Shown piece by piece: positions 7,201-13,574 of a stretch of DNA of 13,574 nt. The stretch is from contig CAZLWL010000070.1 in the NCBI GenBank assembly GCA_964563335.1, forward strand, positions 1 through 13,574. Reading direction: 5' to 3'. The stretch comes from QNBT01 sp964563335 (GTDB lineage Bacteria; Planctomycetota; Phycisphaerae; Sedimentisphaerales; Anaerohalosphaeraceae). How positions within the stretch are numbered: position 1 is the first letter of the stretch; every line of letters starts with the position of its first letter. The translations under genes and the position numbers were made by a program. The notes beneath the pieces are model-generated. The model was not told the origin of the DNA. It searched no databases and was given only the letters and a program-made list of their open reading frames with translations.

Positions 7201-7214
7201 TACTTGACAAAGTA

Positions 7215-7880
7215 CTATTCTCTCGCAGAATAATCGAAAGGCTCTTTACCCGATTTGGCTCGCAACTCGTTTTGCATTTTCCGCAGCCGGGCGGTTAATA
7301 GAGCGGCAAATCCTTCATCGCCCAGCTCCTTCACCTTTTCTGATGTTATCGGCTCACTGTAGCTGACCGCAATTTTACCTAAAGAGGGAAACTTCTTGTG
7401 TCGCGGCCAACATTCGAACGCACCATCGATAACCGCCGGTATTACTTTTGCCCCGCTCCTGCGACTTAACAGCGCAACGCCCGGCTTCATATCAGCGATC
7501 TTTCCATTGGATGTGCGGGTACCTTCAGGATAAAGGCACACCGACCGGCCACGTTTAAGTTCACCGATGACCTTCTTAATCGTGGCCATGTCAGATTGAC
7601 CTCGTTTGATAGGAATTGCGCTTATCGAGCGAAGCAGCGCCCCGAAGAACCTGTTCTTAAACAGTGTATCACGGGCTAAGAACAGAAACCTTCGTCCTAT
7701 CATTGCCTGGCCGAATATCGGGTCAAGAAAACTCTGGTGGTTGCTCAGCACAAGCACCGGACCGGTTTTGGGGATGTTCTTACGTCCGTAAACGCGGACC
7801 CGATAAGGCAAACAGACTACGACTGCACACATAACTCGTGCAATGTGGTACCACAAGCGTAATGCCCATTCTTTAATCAT
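7215..7880 (-). CDS. plsC: 1-acyl-sn-glycerol-3-phosphate acyltransferase (PlsC family)
   Basis: PlsC adds the second acyl chain to lysophosphatidic acid to make phosphatidic acid at the inner membrane. The 221-residue protein has the family motifs in order: NHQSFLD (47-53, the HX4D catalytic pair H48 and D53), the substrate-binding area with IPIKRG (89-94), PEGTR (118-122) and VIPAVI (146-151). A hydrophobic stretch near residues 7-24 could anchor it to the membrane. The ATG overlaps the cmk stop codon as ATGA, so the two are translationally coupled. The position after cmk and before ispH fits the conserved cluster. Strict substrate preference within the acyltransferase family cannot be read from sequence. 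Confidence 0.92.
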   Translation of the reverse strand: MIKEWALRLWYHIARVMCAVVVCLPYRVRVYGRKNIPKTGPVLVLSNHQSFLDPIFGQAMIGRRFLFLARDTLFKNRFFGALLRSISAIPIKRGQSDMATIKKVIGELKRGRSVCLYPEGTRTSNGKIADMKPGVALLSRRSGAKVIPAVIDGAFECWPRHKKFPSLGKIAVSYSEPITSEKVKELGDEGFAALLTARLRKMQNELRAKSGKEPFDYSARE

Positions 7881-8545
7881 TTGCCTTCTATATGTTCCAA
7901 CATTTTTTCAACAACACCTTGCACGTTCATGTCGGTGGTGTCGATAATAATAGCGTCATCAGCGGGTTTCAACGGACCGACAGCCCTGTTCTCATCGGAG
8001 GCATCCCGCCTGGCGATTTCGGCCTGGCCTTTTTCAAGATCCGGTTCTTTGCCGTTTTCGGCAAGTTGTCTCTGCCTCCGGCGGGCTCGTTCCGTCAAAT
8101 CCGCCGTCAGAAAAAACTTAAAATCAGCATCCCCAAAAGCAACCGTGCCCTGGTCTCTGCCTTCTGTAACGATTCTTTCGTATTCTTCGGCAAAACGTCT
8201 TTGCATTTGCACTAACTCATGGCGCAGCTCGCCGGCTTCGGCAACGTGGCGAACATTTGCGGTGACCCTTGGGTCGCGAATCTCTTCTGTTACATCAACA
8301 CCATCGGCGCTTACCTTCATCCGGCCTTGTGCGATACTGAACTGCAAATCGGTTTGGGCAAGGACATCGAGCAACTGGTTCTTATCTGCCAAATCCGCTT
8401 TCTTTTGCATCGCGGCCAAGGTTACGGCCCTGTACATCGCGCCGGTATCGAGAAAAGCGATACCCAGCCGCTGCGCCAGCAACTGCGCAACCGTACTTTT
8501 TCCGACTCCTGCGGGGCCATCAATTGTTATGATAAGTTCCGGCAT
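7877..8545 (-). CDS. cmk: Cytidylate kinase
   Basis: Cmk phosphorylates CMP and dCMP with ATP, feeding CTP, phospholipid and DNA synthesis. The 222-residue product is normal for the bacterial family. It has the Walker A loop GPAGVGKST (10-18), LDTGAMYRAVT (32-42) for CMP binding, an EEIRDPRVTANVRHVAE block, the EGRDQGTVAF motif with the substrate-binding Arg-Asp, the lid with ERARRRQRQL, then RRDASDENRAVGPLKPADDAIIIDTT, all family hallmarks. It begins only 8 nt after the phosphatase gene stop and ends in a 4-nt ATGA overlap with plsC. These spacings point to one transcript for phosphatase, cmk, plsC and ispH. Confidence 0.96.
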   Translation of the reverse strand: MPELIITIDGPAGVGKSTVAQLLAQRLGIAFLDTGAMYRAVTLAAMQKKADLADKNQLLDVLAQTDLQFSIAQGRMKVSADGVDVTEEIRDPRVTANVRHVAEAGELRHELVQMQRRFAEEYERIVTEGRDQGTVAFGDADFKFFLTADLTERARRRQRQLAENGKEPDLEKGQAEIARRDASDENRAVGPLKPADDAIIIDTTDMNVQGVVEKMLEHIEGK

Positions 8546-8553
8546 ATTTCTTC

Positions 8554-9852
8554 TTAAGGCCTTGCGGTTATTTCAGGCGACCTGTTGGCATTTATATCAA
8601 GTCTGACGGCAACGATGCTGGTGTCATCGATTTGCCTGGCCAGACCGACAAACCTTCTTCTGTATCCAAGTATGTTTCGCACCAGTTGGTCGGCAGGGCA
8701 GCTAAGACAATCGGCGACCGCTTCAAGCATCCTTTCTTTGCCCCAAAGCTCGTTGTCGAAGTTCATTGCATCGATGAGGCCGTCGGTATATAGCAATATA
8801 GTATCTCCGTCTTTTAGAGCTATGGTTTCGGCTTTATGTTCGGTGTCTTTCATGATGCCCAAGACCAGCCCGCCGCTGTCCAACTCGGTGATTTGACCAT
8901 CGCTGATATGCAGGGCCGGCTCGTGGCCGCAATTGCAGTAGGTCATCTTCATAGCCTTTACGTCTATGTGGCACATGAACATTGTGATGAATTCACCGTC
9001 TCTGCACTCTTTCAGGGCAACACTATTTAGCTTCTGGATAATGTCTTCGAACGTATGCCGGCTGTATCCGCCGTCAGCGTATGCACGTATCGTTCCTCTG
9101 AACATGCTCATCATCATAGCTGCAGGGATGCCTTTTCCGATTACGTCGGCTATTGAGATACCGATGGTGTGGTCGTCAATCCGGATAAAGTCGTAGAGAT
9201 CACCACCCACTTGATAACATGGCTGATAAATTGCGGCGATATCGAGACCGCGCACACACGGCGCCTTTTCGGGTATCATCCGCCTTTGTATTACCGCGCC
9301 GAGCCGCATCTGCTCGGCCATGCGGGCGCCTTCCAGGGCCTGTGAATAAAGCTTGGCGTTGGTTATGCCTGTGGCACACTGTCCTGCGACAAGACGGGCT
9401 ACGGCAATGGCATCTTCGTCAAATCGCTTTGGCCCAGGGCTGTAAAGACGCAACACACCTATCGGTTTGTTCCTGAAGGTCATGGCAACGGTGAGCTGAC
9501 TGATAAGTCCTTCCTTGATTGCCGCTTGGGGATATTTCACCCTCGAATCAACTCGCATATCGTCAAGCACCACCGCCTCACCGGCAAAGGCCGCCTTGAT
9601 CACAGGGTCCTCCTTTGAAACCGGGCCTTTGTTGCGGTATTCGGCGCTCAGTGCAAACGTGCTCCGCATATTCAGCTCGCCGGACTCGTCATCCAACAGC
9701 CGGATTGAGCAGTTCTTCGTCCTGGTGATTTTCACCGCAGCGGCGGCGAGGCGGTCCAGGACCTCCTGCAGCTCGAAGTCGCCGGCCACCATAGTCGTAA
9801 TCTGGTAAATCTGCTCGTCCCGTTCAATCTGTCTTTTCGATTTCTTTGCCAT
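8554..9852 (-). CDS. GAF domain PP2C-type serine phosphatase (RsbU/SpoIIE-like)
   Basis: The 432-residue protein has a GAF sensor domain at about 25-165 and a SpoIIE-type PP2C phosphatase domain at about 200-420. Metal-binding acidic residues are in place: GGDLYD (D218, D221), IADVIGKG (D236), LYTDG (D357) and the final DDTSIVAVR (D409, D410). CNCGHEPALH (306-315) is also typical. Such enzymes dephosphorylate anti-sigma factor antagonists in partner-switching pathways and so release sigma factors or other outputs. The GAF ligand is unknown. No anti-sigma factor or antagonist gene is visible in the window. The gene is first in the run with cmk, plsC and ispH, and a perfect TATAAT lies about 48 nt upstream. 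The Shine-Dalgarno before ATG 9852 is weak. Confidence 0.93.
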   Translation of the reverse strand: MAKKSKRQIERDEQIYQITTMVAGDFELQEVLDRLAAAAVKITRTKNCSIRLLDDESGELNMRSTFALSAEYRNKGPVSKEDPVIKAAFAGEAVVLDDMRVDSRVKYPQAAIKEGLISQLTVAMTFRNKPIGVLRLYSPGPKRFDEDAIAVARLVAGQCATGITNAKLYSQALEGARMAEQMRLGAVIQRRMIPEKAPCVRGLDIAAIYQPCYQVGGDLYDFIRIDDHTIGISIADVIGKGIPAAMMMSMFRGTIRAYADGGYSRHTFEDIIQKLNSVALKECRDGEFITMFMCHIDVKAMKMTYCNCGHEPALHISDGQITELDSGGLVLGIMKDTEHKAETIALKDGDTILLYTDGLIDAMNFDNELWGKERMLEAVADCLSCPADQLVRNILGYRRRFVGLARQIDDTSIVAVRLDINANRSPEITARP

Positions 9853-9899
9853 CTTTATCGCCGTTTATTGTCATAACATGCCATTTTCCACTTTTCGTG

Positions 9900-9928
9900 A
9901 TTATAATGGACTATAGGACAGTTTGCAT
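9900..9928 (-). promoter_or_regulatory. Candidate promoter for the phosphatase-cmk-plsC-ispH run
   Basis: On the minus strand a perfect TATAAT box lies at 9905-9900. The -35 region 16-17 nt upstream is poor (TGCAAA or ATGCAA, 9928-9922). Transcription would start near 9893 with a leader of about 40 nt before the phosphatase ATG at 9852. The position in a divergent intergenic gap supports it. Confidence 0.5.
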
Positions 9929-9959
9929 GGTTTTTGTGCTGCCAAATTCGCTTTTTAAT

Positions 9960-9988
9960 TTGAATTTCCACGCGCCCGTATTTACGAT
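9960..9988 (+). promoter_or_regulatory. Candidate promoter for acylphosphatase
   Basis: TTGAAT (9960-9965) and TACGAT (9983-9988) are separated by exactly 17 nt, each matching the sigma-70 consensus at 4 of 6 positions. Initiation about seven bases after the -10 box would fall at 9995-9997, practically on the ATG at 9997. No Shine-Dalgarno sequence precedes that ATG, so a leaderless mRNA is possible. Confidence 0.4.
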
Positions 9989-9996
9989 ATTGCGAT

Positions 9997-10272
9997 ATGG
10001 CCGATATTGCTAAGCACATAATTTTTTCCGGCAGGGTACAGGGTGTCGGATTCAGGTTTACTGCGCAGCGAATAGTGGAGCGGTATGGACTGACGGGTTT
10101 TGTGCGGAACCTGCCGAACGGAACTGTCGAGATGTTTGTGCAGGGCGATGCAAATGACCTGGCCCGGTGCCTCCGTGATATCGGCGAAGCCTTTGCCGGG
10201 TATGTCAGAGACGCCAAAATCGAAGACGCTTTGCCAGACGCCCGATACGACGAATTCTCAATCGCCTTTTAG
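9997..10272 (+). CDS. acyP: Acylphosphatase
   Basis: Acylphosphatase hydrolyses the carboxyl-phosphate bond of small acylphosphates in the cytoplasm. The 91-residue protein is the usual length and carries SGRVQGVGFR (11-20) with the catalytic Arg20, then GFVRNLPNGTVEMFVQG (34-50) with the catalytic Asn38. It ends YDEFSIAF, close to the common end of the family. It is the only plus-strand gene supported in the window. Its 5' side is divergent from the GAF-PP2C phosphatase gene. Its last 68 bp overlap the 3' end of the aldo/keto reductase gene on the other strand. There is no clear ribosome binding site, consistent with a leaderless start. Confidence 0.93.
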   Translation: MADIAKHIIFSGRVQGVGFRFTAQRIVERYGLTGFVRNLPNGTVEMFVQGDANDLARCLRDIGEAFAGYVRDAKIEDALPDARYDEFSIAF

Positions 10273-11395
10273 CCCGTCTTTCCCATTCGTTGATTTCGGC
10301 GAGACGGTCGATAATATCCAGGTGCTGGGTACAGACCTGCTCACACTCGCCGCATTGGATACAATCGGCCGCGTCCGCCCGGCGGTCAGCTAAGTACCCC
10401 CACTCATGCTGAAATATCACTCGTTTTACCATCTCTTTATTGCTCTTGTGCTGTATCAGTTTTTCATTATAGGATTGCATATAGTTCGCGATGGGGATAC
10501 CCTTCGGGCACAGATTATTCATGCAATACCCACAGCCCGTGCACAGAGAGTCCATGTTTTTGGAGATGTGCTCTTTGACGCGGTCGATATCGGTCTTGGT
10601 AAAGGGCCTGCAGCTCTCGGCCACACGACAGGCTGTATCTATGTGCTCTTTTGTTGTAAAGCCGACCAGGGCAACGGTAATCTGGGGGCAGCTCACACAG
10701 AACCGAATAGCCGCCTCAGTAGGCGTCTCATTGCCTGATGCGAGAAATGTTAGTTCCTTTTCATGTTGTGGTATTGTTCCGCCCGCAAGGGGATTCATCG
10801 CGACAACGCCAAGGTCGGCGTCGTGAGCGGCCTGGACGCCTTGCCAGCGATACAGGAAATTCAGGATGTTGACGCCAAGCAAGATACCTTCAAACTCCTT
10901 CTTCTCGATGACCCTGCAAATCTGTTCGCCCTGAAGGTGTGTTGATATAACAATGTGGCCTATCAGGCCCTCCTCTTTGCACTTGGCCAGGCCTTCGTAT
11001 TGCCCGCCCTTTTTCATTGCCAACTCGTACTGCTCCATCCTGCGTATGCACCAGACGTGGTAGAAATCAATTTTGTTCACGTTGAGTCGCTTCAGCGATT
11101 TTTCCACTGCCCTGCGGGCCTTGTCTGCAGTATCGATGCTCGTCGGCATACCTTTAGTGGAGACATAGATTTCATTACGCACATCAGCCATTTGCTTCAA
11201 AGCAATGCCGAAGATGTCTTCGCTATGGTCTTCACAGTAATCAGGAGCCGTGTCGAAATAATTTATCCCCTTGCTGTGGGCATACAGCAGCAGCTCCGCG
11301 TTCTCGGCGTCCGATTTTGAGGTGTCGAATCTCATCCCGCCGAAACCAACAGCGCTTACCTTTGCACCGGTTGTGCCGTATTCACTATAAATCAT
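10205..11395 (-). CDS. Aldo/keto reductase with C-terminal double [4Fe-4S] ferredoxin module
   Basis: With ATG 11395 the protein is 396 residues and begins MIYSEYGTTGAKVSAVGFGG, the normal N-terminus of this family. An upstream in-frame TTG at 11431 adds 12 residues and is less likely. The reductase barrel has GFGGMRF, NYFDTAPDYCED (Asp48, Tyr53) and STKG (Lys81). The fourth catalytic position, usually His in a YxxH motif, reads YHVW here. After the barrel come CTGCGYCMNNLCP (Cys 285, 288, 291, 296) and CIQCGECEQVC (Cys 345, 348, 351, 355), two ferredoxin-like cluster motifs. Such fusions are common in anaerobes and suggest electron transfer, but the substrate is unknown. The last 20 or so residues are very basic and are encoded antisense to acylphosphatase. 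Confidence 0.9.
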   Translation of the reverse strand: MIYSEYGTTGAKVSAVGFGGMRFDTSKSDAENAELLLYAHSKGINYFDTAPDYCEDHSEDIFGIALKQMADVRNEIYVSTKGMPTSIDTADKARRAVEKSLKRLNVNKIDFYHVWCIRRMEQYELAMKKGGQYEGLAKCKEEGLIGHIVISTHLQGEQICRVIEKKEFEGILLGVNILNFLYRWQGVQAAHDADLGVVAMNPLAGGTIPQHEKELTFLASGNETPTEAAIRFCVSCPQITVALVGFTTKEHIDTACRVAESCRPFTKTDIDRVKEHISKNMDSLCTGCGYCMNNLCPKGIPIANYMQSYNEKLIQHKSNKEMVKRVIFQHEWGYLADRRADAADCIQCGECEQVCTQHLDIIDRLAEINEWERRAKRRLRIRRIGRLAKRLRFWRL

Positions 11396-11806
11396 GGCTA
11401 TGCTTATAAACTCCAATTCTGTTCTCTTCAACAGAGCTATTATAGCAACGCCAAAGCGGATTTAACAGACGAAAGGGCGAGCATGCGACAAAGAACGGTT
11501 GATGGAAAGCAGCCACAACCAACAGGCGAAGGGTATACTCGGAGTATCAAGTGGGGCAAAAAAAGTGCCAGGCAACCGGGCTGGACAGGCGAAACCCACC
11601 CAACCCAGTTTCCGGGCACAGACAGAGAAAATTGCAAAAGCAAAAATATCTCTTTGCTACAATCCAAACTTTAGCAAACCGGGATGAAATTTACAAGCAC
11701 AAAAAGTACTCAATTTTCAGTTTTTTTAAAATTTTTCCGGGCCATACAGTACTTTTTTTTATTTTTTCGGGATTTTTGTAAGTATTTTGAGGCTCACCAG
11801 TCGAGG

Positions 11807-12023
11807 ATGATATGGGAAGCTGCGGTGTATTACGAGAATTGTCGGCAAAAACTTGCCGAAGCCCATGTGCTCCTTGAATAGGCTGATAAGTTTGAGATTT
11901 TGTCGATAAAGGCGGGAGCGTGCCAAGGAGAATTTCAAAGAAGCGATTTGGCTGAGGGATAAACTGAAGAGAAAAATCCGCATGGTTCAGCCACCCGTAG
12001 TGTCAGTCCTCGGAGGTTTATAG
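11807..12023 (+). pseudogene. Possible decayed small coding sequence
   Basis: One frame from ATG 11807 gives MIWEAAVYYENCRQKLAEAH and stops at TAG 11879. A second frame from 11925 gives KENFKEAIWLRDKLKRKIR and stops at TAG 12023. Both pieces have helix-like composition, and the second loosely recalls a UVR motif (pattern xNFxxAxxLRDxI). They could be parts of one frameshifted gene. There is no usable Shine-Dalgarno, and the link between the pieces is a guess, so a chance pair of open frames is quite possible. Confidence 0.22.
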
Positions 12024-12071
12024 TTTCTGTTCTGGGTGCGGGGTGATTTGGGTTCATGTTGGGGAAATGAC

Positions 12072-12109
12072 ATCTCCGGCGCCCGCGTCAGGAGGCGGGC
12101 GCCGGAGAT
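12072..12109. terminator. Strong hairpin downstream of the FtsZ-like gene
   Basis: ATCTCCGGCGCCCGC (12072-12086) and GCGGGCGCCGGAGAT (12095-12109) form a perfect 15-bp inverted repeat with an 8-nt loop. It lies 75 nt beyond the FtsZ-like stop. No T-tract follows on either strand, so it is not a standard intrinsic terminator. It may protect the 3' end of the message, assist a factor-dependent stop, or be a repeat element. Confidence 0.55.
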
Positions 12110-12183
12110 TAGTGTTCACTCATTCAGTCCTTCAAGACGCAACGCGTACATGAAAGCGGTTATTCGAAAAGTCGCCTGCTTAT

Positions 12184-13574
12184 TTAATGAGCACCAACAG
12201 CCATACAACTCTTGAGTTCTTCGAGGCGGGCGGCTGGACTATCGAGGCCGCCGATAATCGTGTATGCCCTTAAGGAGTCTCTGGCATCTTCGTATATGCC
12301 TCTGTGGATAGTGGCTCGGCCGGTTATCTCGCTCAAGACATCGAATGCATAGTTGATGTTGTCCTGCAAGCCCTTGGAGTTGAGCATCATTTTTTTGCCG
12401 CCGACAAATATGCAGCCGGCCAGTTTGGCGCTGGACAGGTCGAATCCGTCTGCGAGCAGCGACTTCTCAAGGTCCTTCTTGACCTTGCCGCCGACAAATA
12501 TGCAGCCGGCCAATTTGGCGGTGGACAGGTCGAATCCGCCTGCGAGCAGCGTCTTCTCAAGGTTTTTCTTGACCGCCTTGGACAGTGCGAACTTGTCGCC
12601 GAATTTGTCCACTTTGGTCAGGCCCATTATCGCACAGCCGCCGGATTCCATAATGCTGTGATAATCGACGGGGTCGAAGGAGGTGTAGCGGCTGCTCAAG
12701 GCGCTGAGCCTGTTGAAGATATCGAACAGACTTGCGAAAGTGCTGTTTATGTTGGGCCAGAAGGACCTCACCGTCATCCCTGGATACATCCGGTTGATTT
12801 TGTCATTATCCACGATGATAAGCGGTGATATCTGTCCCTTAGAGGCCAACTGACTTAACTGGGTGGCGATATTCCAGGAATTTTCGGCCACTAATGGCAA
12901 GTTGGCTTCACCTATGGTAGGCAAAGTCATAACGACGCCGACCTTTCTGTTGGGGTTTTCCAGTCCGATGTATCGGGCGTATTTCTTGGCAATTTCTATC
13001 AGGCTTAAGACGCTTCCGCTGCCTGTGCCTCCGCCGGCGCCGAAGCAAACCATAATATGGTCAACCTGGGTGCCGAAGGTCTTCTTGGCAAGGTGCAGAA
13101 TGTCCTGTGCATATTCCCGTACGGCTTTTTTGCCTCTTTGCATATCCTTGCCGGCACCTTTTTCGCCGATATCCATCAGGAACTTTTGGCTCTTTGGAAT
13201 GTCCAGCAAGTCCAAATCGGCGCCAGTGGTGTTGACCGCTAATGCTTTCCTGTAACCAAGGTCATAGAAAGACTTGACGAGTCTTCCGCCGCACCGGCCG
13301 GCGCCTATCCAGGCGTAGCGGGTAGAGCCGGTGATTTTGTCTTCAACACCGACCTCTTCTTCGGTAATATCCGGCTCATACTGCTCCAAAGCTAAAGTGG
13401 GAAGCAGCCACTTGTTGAAGTCAAATTCGCTTTTGCCGGTCTTTGGGCTTTGTTTGCGGACGGTGGGTCTTGTAGTTTTCCTGGTTACCTTGGTTTTCGG
13501 CCTTGTGCTCTTGGCGGCAGTGCGTTTCTTAGCAGCGGTGCGTGTCTTCGCAGCAGCGCGTTTCTTTGTGGTCG
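12184..13574 (-). CDS. FtsZ/tubulin-superfamily GTPase with basic histone H1-like N-terminal tail, cut by right edge
   Basis: The frame is open from the window edge (first full codon at 13572) to TAA 12184, giving 462 visible residues. The true start lies outside. The first 45 or so are Lys/Ala/Thr/Arg-rich (TTKKRAAAKTRTAAKKRTAA and onward), like H1/AlgP tails. The GTPase core shows T1 GAGRCGGRLV, T2 AVNTTGADL, T4 FGAGGGTGSGS (the tubulin signature), T5-like TLPTIGEANLPL, DNDKI, and T7 FDPVDYHSIM with both acidic residues of the FtsZ NxDxxD loop. SGGCAIMGLTK matches the start of the FtsZ C-terminal domain. A 30-residue segment there is duplicated in tandem. No C-terminal FtsA/ZipA-binding peptide is obvious. 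It is clearly divergent from cell-division FtsZ, so filament formation and a division role are inference. A TTG at 13389 is not the start. Confidence 0.88.
   Translation of the reverse strand, partial: TTKKRAAAKTRTAAKKRTAAKSTRPKTKVTRKTTRPTVRKQSPKTGKSEFDFNKWLLPTLALEQYEPDITEEEVGVEDKITGSTRYAWIGAGRCGGRLVKSFYDLGYRKALAVNTTGADLDLLDIPKSQKFLMDIGEKGAGKDMQRGKKAVREYAQDILHLAKKTFGTQVDHIMVCFGAGGGTGSGSVLSLIEIAKKYARYIGLENPNRKVGVVMTLPTIGEANLPLVAENSWNIATQLSQLASKGQISPLIIVDNDKINRMYPGMTVRSFWPNINSTFASLFDIFNRLSALSSRYTSFDPVDYHSIMESGGCAIMGLTKVDKFGDKFALSKAVKKNLEKTLLAGGFDLSTAKLAGCIFVGGKVKKDLEKSLLADGFDLSSAKLAGCIFVGGKKMMLNSKGLQDNINYAFDVLSEITGRATIHRGIYEDARDSLRAYTIIGGLDSPAARLEELKSCMAVGAH
12395..12574. repeat. 90-bp in-frame tandem duplication in the FtsZ-like gene
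   Basis: Positions 12395-12484 and 12485-12574 are two direct copies of a 90-bp unit that differ at 6 positions by hand comparison. Each encodes 30 residues, VKKxLEKxLLAxGFDLSxAK followed by LAGCIFVGGK, differing at four residues (Asn/Asp, Thr/Ser, Gly/Asp, Thr/Ser). The unit matches the FtsZ C-terminal-domain element that normally occurs once (helix with SPLLE, then strand ending in xxGG). Confidence 0.95.

Larger units (their letters stand above)
11396..12183. other. 788-bp gap without a convincing intact gene
   Basis: No intact gene is supported between the reductase start and the FtsZ-like stop. A plus-strand frame at 11483-11674 (63 residues) starts after a passable AAGGG but is low in hydrophobic content, resembles no family I know and is not called. 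The centre (about 11690-11780) is T-rich and holds a 10-bp inverted repeat, AAAAAGTACT (11701-11710) with AGTACTTTTT (11748-11757). Further right are a possible decayed coding stretch and a strong hairpin, listed separately. Upstream control sequences for the reductase gene probably lie near 11400-11480, but no good promoter was recognised. Confidence 0.6.

Noticed and set aside
7204..7209. TTGACA on the plus strand near the plsC end
   Set aside because: The nearest AATAAT is about 19 nt away and no plus-strand gene follows.
7881..8606. 241-residue plus-strand open frame opposite cmk
   Set aside because: Shadow of cmk, which has complete kinase motifs on the other strand.
11483..11674. 63-residue plus-strand open frame in the gap, with a passable AAGGG upstream
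   Set aside because: Composition is not protein-like and matches no family I recognise; kept only as a remark in the gap entry.
13387..13389. TTG as start of the FtsZ-like gene
   Set aside because: The frame is open for 61 more codons to the edge with biased, protein-like composition and no ribosome binding site was seen before the TTG.

Overview
This window reads as bacterial chromosome, probably from a planctomycete of the Phycisphaerae/Sedimentisphaerales type. That placement is inference: it rests on overall protein style, a divergent FtsZ-like GTPase, remnants of SGNH hydrolase and GH2 beta-galactosidase genes, an aldo/keto reductase with ferredoxin-type clusters that suggests anaerobic life, and palindromic intergenic repeats. 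No rRNA, tRNA, CRISPR array, transposase or phage gene was seen. Eleven intact or edge-truncated protein genes are supported. All except acylphosphatase are on the minus strand, so they read from right to left.

Right end (11396-13574): an FtsZ/tubulin-superfamily GTPase enters from beyond the right edge. Its N-terminal side, running off the window, is a Lys/Ala/Thr/Arg-rich tail like histone H1. Its C-terminal domain carries a fresh 90-bp in-frame tandem duplication. Past its stop lie a 15-bp perfect hairpin and about 790 bp with no convincing intact gene.

Middle (6191-11395): an aldo/keto reductase with two [4Fe-4S] motifs overlaps the 3' end of the convergent acylphosphatase gene by 68 bp. 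Acylphosphatase is divergent from a GAF-PP2C (RsbU/SpoIIE-like) phosphatase gene across a 144-bp gap with promoter-like sequences in both directions. The phosphatase gene leads a compact minus-strand run: phosphatase, cmk, plsC, ispH, then rpsA. The cmk-plsC-ispH-rpsA order is a known conserved cluster linking nucleotide, phospholipid, isoprenoid and translation functions. A clear intrinsic terminator after ispH suggests rpsA also has its own promoter. RpsA has six S1 domains plus an unusual Gln/Glu/Pro-rich tail of about 190 residues.

Left part (1-3850): after rpsA comes a decayed stretch that joins an SGNH hydrolase remnant to the C-terminal domain of a GH2 beta-galactosidase. It is followed by a short sigma-70 gene that abuts apt (TAAATG junction), then aroB, then a DRE-TIM-type aldolase gene cut by the left edge. 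A palindromic repeat motif occurs in the gaps before aroB and between plsC and ispH.
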